19,323 bases of DNA, taken from positions 1 through 19,323 of the forward strand of contig RFJV01000049.1 in assembly GCA_003694775.1 (NCBI GenBank), read 5' to 3'. Of the stretch, positions 14,242 through 19,323 are shown one piece after another (position 1 is the stretch's first letter; every line of letters begins with the position of its first letter). A program made the position numbers and the translations under genes. Under the pieces are notes generated by a model. That model saw only the letters and a program-made list of their open reading frames with translations. It did not search any database and was not told where the DNA came from. The DNA comes from Chloroflexota bacterium (GTDB lineage Bacteria; Chloroflexota; Anaerolineae; 4572-78; J111).

Positions 14242-14433
14242 ATGCAGAAGTACCAAAAGAAAGGCCGGCAGTTGGTCGCTCTGTTTATCGCTGGGGTGCT
14301 GGTTTTCAACTTTCCCCTGCTGTTCCTTATCAATCGACCGGTAATGGTGGGCGGAATTCCGCTTTTGTACCTGGGTATTTTCCTGGCCTGGACGGTAATG
14401 ATTGTGATGATGGCCCTTATTATTGAGCGGTAG
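14242..14433 (+). CDS. Small conserved-looking two-helix membrane protein
   Basis: This 63-residue protein has a basic N-terminus (MQKYQKKGRQ) and two hydrophobic helices (about 11-29 and 37-60) joined by LINRPVMVGGIP. The positive start suggests that both ends face the cytoplasm. It begins 6 bases after the DUF294 stop, so it is very likely co-transcribed. I recall similar unnamed proteins with the pattern FNxPLLxLxNRPVxVxGIPLLYLY just upstream of CrbS-type kinases, but no function is known. A role as accessory subunit of the downstream SLC5 sensor, mirroring DUF4212 and its symporter, is an inference from position and topology. Confidence 0.75.
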   Translation: MQKYQKKGRQLVALFIAGVLVFNFPLLFLINRPVMVGGIPLLYLGIFLAWTVMIVMMALIIER

Positions 14434-14451
14434 AGGAAAATTAAGGGGTAA

Positions 14452-14483
14452 GGAGCGGGGCATACTTTGCCGTACCCCGCCCC
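14452..14483. repeat. Imperfect hairpin before the CrbS-like gene
   Basis: GGAGCGGGG pairs with CCCCGCCCC with one mismatch, and an inner TAC/GTA pair is possible. It occupies part of the 85-base gap upstream of the kinase start. It could limit ribosome or polymerase passage, but no T-tract follows. Confidence 0.45.
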
Positions 14484-14518
14484 TGATACCCCAAACAACA
14501 GCAGTATTCGGCTCAGCT

Positions 14519-17317
14519 ATGATGGGATACACCTGGTTTATTCTGCTGGTGGCGCTGGGATACATCGGCGTGCTGTTTGCCATTGCCTATTACGGCGATA
14601 AACGCGCCGACGCAAACCGCAGTATCATCAGCAACCCCTATACCTACGCCCTGTCTATTACGGTGTACTGCACGGCCTGGACGTTTTACGGCAGTGTGGG
14701 CCGGGCCGCCAGAACCGGCATCGGCTTTCTGCCCATCTACATCGGGCCAACGCTGATGGCCGCTCTGTGGTGGTTCGTTCTGCGGAAAATACTGCGCATC
14801 AGCAAAGTCAACCGCATTACCTCCATTGCCGATTTTATTGCCTCCCGGTACGGCAAAAGCACCCTTCTGGGCGGGCTGGTCACCATGATTGCCGTGGTGG
14901 GCATTGTGCCGTACATTTCTCTGCAGTTAAAAGGCATCTCCACCAGCTTCACCGTTCTGCGCCATTATCCCCAGATTGTCATGCCCAACTATGTGCAGAA
15001 CGTTCCCTTCCTCGGCGACACCGCTTTTTACGTGGCTCTCCTGCTGGCGATTTTTGCTATTCTGTTCGGCACCCGCCACCTCGACGTGACCGAGCACCAC
15101 GAAGGGCTGGTGGCGGCCATTGCCTTTGAGTCTGTGGTGAAACTGCTGGCTTTTCTGGCCGTAGGGGTGTACGTAACCTACGGCCTGTACGGCGGTCTGG
15201 GCGACCTGTTTGCCCGTACCCAAAATTCGCCCGATATGGCCCGCCTGTTTGTCATGCAGGACAGCTACGGCGACTGGGCCTGGCTGGTTCTGCTTTCCAT
15301 GCTGGCTATCCTGTTTCTGCCGCGGCAGTTCCAGATGTCCGTGGTAGAAAATGTCAGCGAGCGGCATCTGAACAAAGCCATCTGGCTTTTCCCGCTGTAC
15401 CTGCTGATTATCAACCTCTTTGTTCTGCCCATTGCCTTTGGCGGCCTGCTTCACTTTCCCAACAGCACCGTAGACCCCGATACCTTCGTCCTGACCGTCC
15501 CCATGGCCGAGCGGCAGTTTGCGCTGGCAACGCTGGTGTTCATCGGCGGGCTGTCTGCGGCCACCAGTATGGTGATTGTGGCTACCGTGGCCCTCAGCAC
15601 TATGGTTTCCAACGACCTGCTGATGCCCATCCTGCTCCAGTGGGAGTTTATGGGAATTGCCAAACGGGGCGATATTGGCGATGTTCTGCTGTTTATCCGC
15701 CGGATGGCGATTATTGCCATCCTGCTGTTCAGCTATATTTACTTCCGTCTCATCGGCGAAAGCCAGGCCCTGGTTTCCATCGGCCTGACTTCCTTTGCCG
15801 CGGTGGCCCAGTTTGCCCCGGCTATTCTGGGCGGAATGTACTGGAAGAACGGCACCCGCGTTGGCGCGCTGGTAGGCCTGACCGGCGGCTTTATTGTCTG
15901 GGGATATACCCTGCCCATCCCTTCCCTGGTGGAGTCCGGCTGGTTGCCGTCCTCTTTTATCACCGATGGACCGTTGGGGCTGACCCTCCTCCGGCCGTAC
16001 GCCCTGCTGGGCCTGGAAGGGTTGAATCCCATCACCCACGCCATGCTGTGGAGTATGCTGGTCAATGTCAGCGGGTATGTTATCGGCTCCCTGCTCAGTT
16101 CGCCCAGCGTGCTGGAGCACAGCCAGGCCACCCTGTTTGTGGATGTCTTCAAACATTCGCCCACGGTAGAGCAGGCCGCCCGGTTCTGGCGCGGCAGCGC
16201 GTCGATAGAAAATCTCCGCACCCTGCTGAGCCGCTTCCTCGGCCCGGCCCGCACCGACGCCATCATGGCCGATTATGCCCGCCAGCGGGGCCTGGACTGG
16301 AACCGGTCGCTCAACGCGGATGCGGAATGGGTCAACTTTGCCGAAAAGCAGTTGGCCGGGACCATCGGCGCGGCCTCGGCCCGGATTATGATTGCCTCGG
16401 TAGTAAAGGAAGAGCCGCTCTCGATTGAAGAGGTGATGAGCATTCTGGACGAAACATCCCAGCTTCTGGCCTACAGTATGGAGCTGGAGCAGAAATCGCG
16501 GCAGTTGGAAGAAGCCACCATTGAACTGCGGGCGGCTAACGAACGCCTGCAGGAACTGGACCACCTGAAAGATGAATTTATCTCCACCGTCACCCACGAA
16601 CTCCGCACCCCCCTCACCGCCATCCGGGCCTTTGCCGAAATTCTGGAAGACAATCCCGACCTGGACCCGGACCGCCGCCATCACTTTGTCTCTATCATTC
16701 TCAAGGAAAGCGAACGGCTGACCCGGCTGATAAACCAGGTGCTGAATCTGTCCAAGATTGAATCCGGCAAAATGGAATGGCAGCCGGCCCCCATCAATCT
16801 GGTGGAGGTCATTCACGAAGCCATCCACACCATCGGCGAGGCCATGTTCCGGGAAAAGAACATCACCCTGGAGCTGGATTTGCCCGCCTCCGTGCCGCCC
16901 GTCATCGCCGACCGGGACGGGATTATCCAGGTTTTGCTGAACTTGCTTTCCAACGCCATCAAGTTCTGCAGCCCGCAGGCCGGCTGGATAAAAGTCAGCC
17001 TCCGCCACCGCGACCATTACCTGCGGGTTGAGGTGAGCGATAACGGGCCGGGCATCAAACCGGAAGACCGGGAAATCATTTTTGAAAAATTCCGGCAGGT
17101 GGGCGACACCCTGACCGACAAACCGCAGGGAACCGGTCTGGGTCTGCCCATCTGCCGCCACATCATTACTCATTTCAACGGCAGAATCTGGGTAGAAAGC
17201 GTGCCGGGGCAGGGAGCAACCTTCATTTTTGTCTTACCGGTGGCGGCTGACCGGCCCCGGCAGGCCGACGAAGCCGAAGCCCGAATACCCACTGCCCCAG
17301 ACGTACACCAACTTTGA
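14519..17317 (+). CDS. CrbS-like sensor: SLC5 transporter fused to STAC domain and histidine kinase
   Basis: This 932-residue membrane sensor has an SLC5/SSS-like transporter module with about 12-14 helices (1-535). A STAC linker region follows (about 540-650; [27 protein letters not shown]), then a coiled coil (about 645-690) and HisKA with H693 in [11 protein letters not shown]. The ATPase domain has N812, DNGPGI (841-846) and GTGLGL (871-876), all intact. Unlike many relatives there is no PAS domain between STAC and HisKA. CrbS, with CrbR, switches on acs in Vibrio and Pseudomonas, so this one probably senses acetate or its flux; whether it still transports is unknown. The start was chosen at the ATG opening [18 protein letters not shown], the first membrane helix. 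ATG 14522 is equally possible, and no good ribosome binding site is seen. Confidence 0.92.
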   Translation: MMGYTWFILLVALGYIGVLFAIAYYGDKRADANRSIISNPYTYALSITVYCTAWTFYGSVGRAARTGIGFLPIYIGPTLMAALWWFVLRKILRISKVNRITSIADFIASRYGKSTLLGGLVTMIAVVGIVPYISLQLKGISTSFTVLRHYPQIVMPNYVQNVPFLGDTAFYVALLLAIFAILFGTRHLDVTEHHEGLVAAIAFESVVKLLAFLAVGVYVTYGLYGGLGDLFARTQNSPDMARLFVMQDSYGDWAWLVLLSMLAILFLPRQFQMSVVENVSERHLNKAIWLFPLYLLIINLFVLPIAFGGLLHFPNSTVDPDTFVLTVPMAERQFALATLVFIGGLSAATSMVIVATVALSTMVSNDLLMPILLQWEFMGIAKRGDIGDVLLFIRRMAIIAILLFSYIYFRLIGESQALVSIGLTSFAAVAQFAPAILGGMYWKNGTRVGALVGLTGGFIVWGYTLPIPSLVESGWLPSSFITDGPLGLTLLRPYALLGLEGLNPITHAMLWSMLVNVSGYVIGSLLSSPSVLEHSQATLFVDVFKHSPTVEQAARFWRGSASIENLRTLLSRFLGPARTDAIMADYARQRGLDWNRSLNADAEWVNFAEKQLAGTIGAASARIMIASVVKEEPLSIEEVMSILDETSQLLAYSMELEQKSRQLEEATIELRAANERLQELDHLKDEFISTVTHELRTPLTAIRAFAEILEDNPDLDPDRRHHFVSIILKESERLTRLINQVLNLSKIESGKMEWQPAPINLVEVIHEAIHTIGEAMFREKNITLELDLPASVPPVIADRDGIIQVLLNLLSNAIKFCSPQAGWIKVSLRHRDHYLRVEVSDNGPGIKPEDREIIFEKFRQVGDTLTDKPQGTGLGLPICRHIITHFNGRIWVESVPGQGATFIFVLPVAADRPRQADEAEARIPTAPDVHQL

Positions 17318-17321
17318 CCAC

Positions 17322-17327
17322 AGGAGG
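17322..17327 (+). promoter_or_regulatory. Ribosome binding site deciding a GTG start
   Basis: AGGAGG lies 9 bases before GTG at 17337. It selects this codon over an upstream in-frame ATG at 17229, which lies within the kinase gene and would add a 36-residue tail unlike any receiver domain. Confidence 0.9.
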
Positions 17328-17336
17328 ATTTACCGC

Positions 17337-17705
17337 GTGACCAAAAAAATTCTCATCGTGGATGACGAGGAAAACATTGTTGTTTCGCTGGAGTTCCTGG
17401 TTGAACAGGCCGGCTACGAACTGCGTGTCGCCCGAAACGGCGAGGAGGCCCTCCAGCAGGTAGCCGACTTTCATCCCGACCTGGTTCTGCTGGACCTGAT
17501 GATGCCCCGTATCAACGGGTTTGAGGTTTGCCGCCGAATCCGCCAGAACCCGGACTGGAAGGACATCAAAGTGGTTATGCTGACGGCCAAAGGCCGGGAG
17601 GTGGAAGTCGCCAAAGGGATGGCTGTGGGGGCCAATGATTATATCACCAAACCGTTTTCAACCCGCGAATTGATGAGCCGCATCGCCGAAATCTTAGAGC
17701 AATGA
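17337..17705 (+). CDS. Receiver-only (CheY-like) response regulator
   Basis: This 122-residue single receiver domain has [11 protein letters not shown] with acidic D9, D10 and E11, phospho-acceptor D53 in [10 protein letters not shown]83 and K105 in NDYITKPFS. Every residue needed for phosphorylation is present, but there is no DNA-binding or enzymatic output domain. It starts 19 bases after the CrbS-like kinase gene and overlaps the next gene by 4 bases (ATGA), so the kinase is its obvious donor and the membrane exonuclease protein its most obvious neighbour. The Vibrio and Pseudomonas acetate-switch regulator CrbR instead carries a LuxR-type output domain. Here the receiver may work by protein contact or as a phosphate relay. 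The translation start is GTG. Confidence 0.94.
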   Translation: MTKKILIVDDEENIVVSLEFLVEQAGYELRVARNGEEALQQVADFHPDLVLLDLMMPRINGFEVCRRIRQNPDWKDIKVVMLTAKGREVEVAKGMAVGANDYITKPFSTRELMSRIAEILEQ

Positions 17706-19323
17706 ACCGACAGGGTGTAGAAATTCTGCTGGTGCTGGGAGGCATTTTCCTTTTTCTGCTGGGTACAGGCCTGGCCTGGCTCCTGGCCCCTTATATGAGC
17801 CGCGAGCAGTTCATCATGGCCGAACTGCTGGTCGTCTTTCTGCTGATTGGGGTGGGATTTGCCGCCAGTCTGTTCTACGAGGCCTATGCCACCAATCTCC
17901 GCTGGCTGGCCGAGGCCATTCGCCTGGTGGCAACGGTCAACCCGGCCCACCGGGTAAAGCCGGAAGGCCCGCCTGTAGTGCGCCAGCTGGTGGAGGCGGT
18001 CAACGACCTGGCCGAACGCTTCCAGACTATGCAGGAAAACCAGAGCCGGCAAATTCAGCAGGCACAGGCAGAGCTGGAAAATGAGCGCAACCGTCTGGCC
18101 GCGCTCATGTCGGACCTGACCGCCGGCGTTTTGGTCTGCAACATGGAGGGGCAAATCCTGCTTTACAACAACCAGGCCCGCCAGCTCCTCACCGGAAGCA
18201 CGCCTACCGCCGGACAAGGAGTAGGGGCCTGGGTTGGATTGGGGCGGTCGGTGTTTGGCCTGATTGACCGGCACGCCATCAACCATATGCTGGAAGAACT
18301 GGCCTACCGCCAGCAGAAAGATTACCAGAACCCCCTGGCCCACTTTGTGACCACCGCGGCCAACGGCCAGCTCATCCGGGCCAGAATGGCCCCCATCTGG
18401 GACCAACAGCAAGCCATGACCGGCTTTGTCCTCACCCTGGAAGATATTACCGGCCGCCATTTGAGCAGTCTCCGCCGCGATGCCCTGCTTCAGAGCCTCA
18501 CCGAAGGCATCCGGGCCTCGCTGTCCAACATCCGCACTGCCATTGAAACCATCCAGCAGTACCCCAATATGACCCAGGACCGGCTGGACCGCTTGCACCG
18601 CGTCATCGCCGACGAGGCCCTGGCCCTCAGCCTCAAGCTGGATGAAGCCACCGGCAAGTACGCCGCAGACCTCAAGGCCACCTGGGAGCTGGCCGAAATG
18701 ATGTCCAGCGACCTGCTGTGGGCCATCCAGCGCCGTTTTGAGGACAAGCTCGGCCTGAACACGTCGCTGGAAGGGGCGGACGAAAATCTGTGGCTCAAGG
18801 TAGACAGCTACCTGCTGGTGCAGGCCCTGCAAGCCCTGGCCCGGCGGCTTCAGGAGCAGTTTCAGCTCCGGCAGGTCACCCTGCGGCTCAGCCGGAGCGG
18901 CCAGATGGCGGCCCTGGACCTGGCCTGGCCCGACGATGGGCATATCGACACCGAAACAATGTGGCTGTGGCAAAACGACCCCCTGACCACGGATGACGAT
19001 ATGCCGGCCATTACCCTGCAAGAGGTGGCCGAACACCACGGCGGTGAGGTCTGGTTCCAGGTAGACACTGCCGGCAAGCTGGCTTTTTTCAGAATCCTGC
19101 TCCCCACCACCCAACCGCACCAGCCGCGCCTGATACAGCCCACCCAGGAAAGCCGCCCGGAATATTACGACTTCGACCTGTTCGACCGGTCGCGTTCGGC
19201 GTCGGAGCTGGACCGGCAGTCTCTGGCCGACCTGACCTACACCGTCTTTGATACCGAAACCACCGGTCTCAACCCCTCGGCAGGGGATGAAATCATCTCT
19301 ATCAGCGCAGTGCGCATCGTCAA
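17702..19323 (+). CDS. Membrane pseudokinase-like sensor fused to DnaQ-family 3'-5' exonuclease (partial)
   Basis: The frame runs 540 codons to the window edge. Two membrane helices (about 7-30 and 38-60) lead to a HAMP-like linker and coiled coil (about 62-135), then a PAS-like domain (about 130-252; [31 protein letters not shown]). A histidine-kinase-like region (about 255-470) has lost its catalytic residues. In the H-box position TEGIRASL replaces THELRTPL, with E268 in place of His. No Asn is seen in the N-box, and the glycine box is absent, although [11 protein letters not shown] and FRILLP still mark the fold. After a linker comes the first exonuclease motif FDTETTGL (516-523; D517, E519) of the DEDD superfamily. 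Motifs II and III lie beyond the window. The start overlaps the receiver stop (ATGA), implying translational coupling. DnaQ-like proteins near acs and DUF294 genes are known; the target of this one is unknown. Confidence 0.88.
   Translation, partial: MNRQGVEILLVLGGIFLFLLGTGLAWLLAPYMSREQFIMAELLVVFLLIGVGFAASLFYEAYATNLRWLAEAIRLVATVNPAHRVKPEGPPVVRQLVEAVNDLAERFQTMQENQSRQIQQAQAELENERNRLAALMSDLTAGVLVCNMEGQILLYNNQARQLLTGSTPTAGQGVGAWVGLGRSVFGLIDRHAINHMLEELAYRQQKDYQNPLAHFVTTAANGQLIRARMAPIWDQQQAMTGFVLTLEDITGRHLSSLRRDALLQSLTEGIRASLSNIRTAIETIQQYPNMTQDRLDRLHRVIADEALALSLKLDEATGKYAADLKATWELAEMMSSDLLWAIQRRFEDKLGLNTSLEGADENLWLKVDSYLLVQALQALARRLQEQFQLRQVTLRLSRSGQMAALDLAWPDDGHIDTETMWLWQNDPLTTDDDMPAITLQEVAEHHGGEVWFQVDTAGKLAFFRILLPTTQPHQPRLIQPTQESRPEYYDFDLFDRSRSASELDRQSLADLTYTVFDTETTGLNPSAGDEIISISAVRIV

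Noticed and set aside
14452..14483. Intrinsic terminator splitting the acetate operon before the CrbS-like gene
   Set aside because: The hairpin has a mismatch and is followed by GATACCCC rather than a T-run.
14423..14518. A 32-residue longer N-terminus for the CrbS-like kinase
   Set aside because: It overlaps the small membrane-protein gene, has no ribosome binding site, and precedes the first membrane helix with sequence unlike the family.
14927..17173. A 748-codon antisense frame opposite the CrbS-like kinase, and a similar 493-codon frame at 17639-19120
   Set aside because: Both oppose genes with full domain architecture and have shadow-like composition with no family features.
17229..17336. 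An upstream ATG for the receiver protein
   Set aside because: It lies inside the kinase gene and adds 36 residues with no receiver similarity; AGGAGG points to GTG 17337.

Overview
This 19.3-kb window is a typical bacterial chromosome segment with GC-rich genes. It looks most like Chloroflexota (Anaerolineae or relatives). The grounds are the hrcA-grpE-dnaK-dnaJ order under a CIRCE operator, the LiaR/NarL-like two-component pair, the acetate-locus protein types and spacers full of short hairpin repeats. This placement is inference; there is no rRNA or other marker gene. I see no tRNA, CRISPR array, insertion sequence or phage gene.

Region 1 (1-391) has no gene. It holds four inverted repeats of different kinds, then the intrinsic terminator of the heat-shock operon. 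Region 2 (392-5424, minus strand) is the class I heat-shock operon: a sigma-A-type promoter (TTGACT-17-TATCAT), a perfect CIRCE, then hrcA, grpE, dnaK and dnaJ. The hrcA-grpE spacer carries an 8-bp tandem array beside a 7-bp array; the two are partly complementary and could fold into a hairpin. Region 3 (5446-7964, minus strand) is a NarL/LiaR-type pair: a membrane histidine kinase with GAF and HisKA_3 domains, and a LuxR-type response regulator.

Region 4 (7965-8327) is the divergent spacer, with three GC-rich hairpins and repeated ACCAAT/ATTGGT boxes upstream of acs. Region 5 (8328 to the window end, plus strand) is an acetate uptake, activation and sensing locus. In order it encodes acetyl-CoA synthetase, a DUF4212 symporter small subunit, its Na+/solute symporter (VC_2705 type), a cNMP-binding/CBS/DUF294 nucleotidyltransferase-like protein, a 63-residue membrane protein, a CrbS-like SLC5-STAC-histidine kinase, a receiver-only response regulator, and a membrane protein joining a degenerate kinase-like sensor module to a DnaQ-family 3'-5' exonuclease. 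The last gene is cut by the window edge.

The likely physiology is acetate (or a similar short carboxylate) imported with Na+ and activated by Acs, while the transporter-like kinase CrbS senses substrate or flux and signals to the receiver protein. What the nucleotidyltransferase-like protein and the membrane exonuclease do here is unknown. Their tight linkage, including a 4-bp ATGA overlap between the receiver and exonuclease genes, makes this the most interesting part of the window. A further possibility is that the divergent LuxR-type pair regulates acs, because the known acetate-switch regulator CrbR is also a LuxR-type protein.
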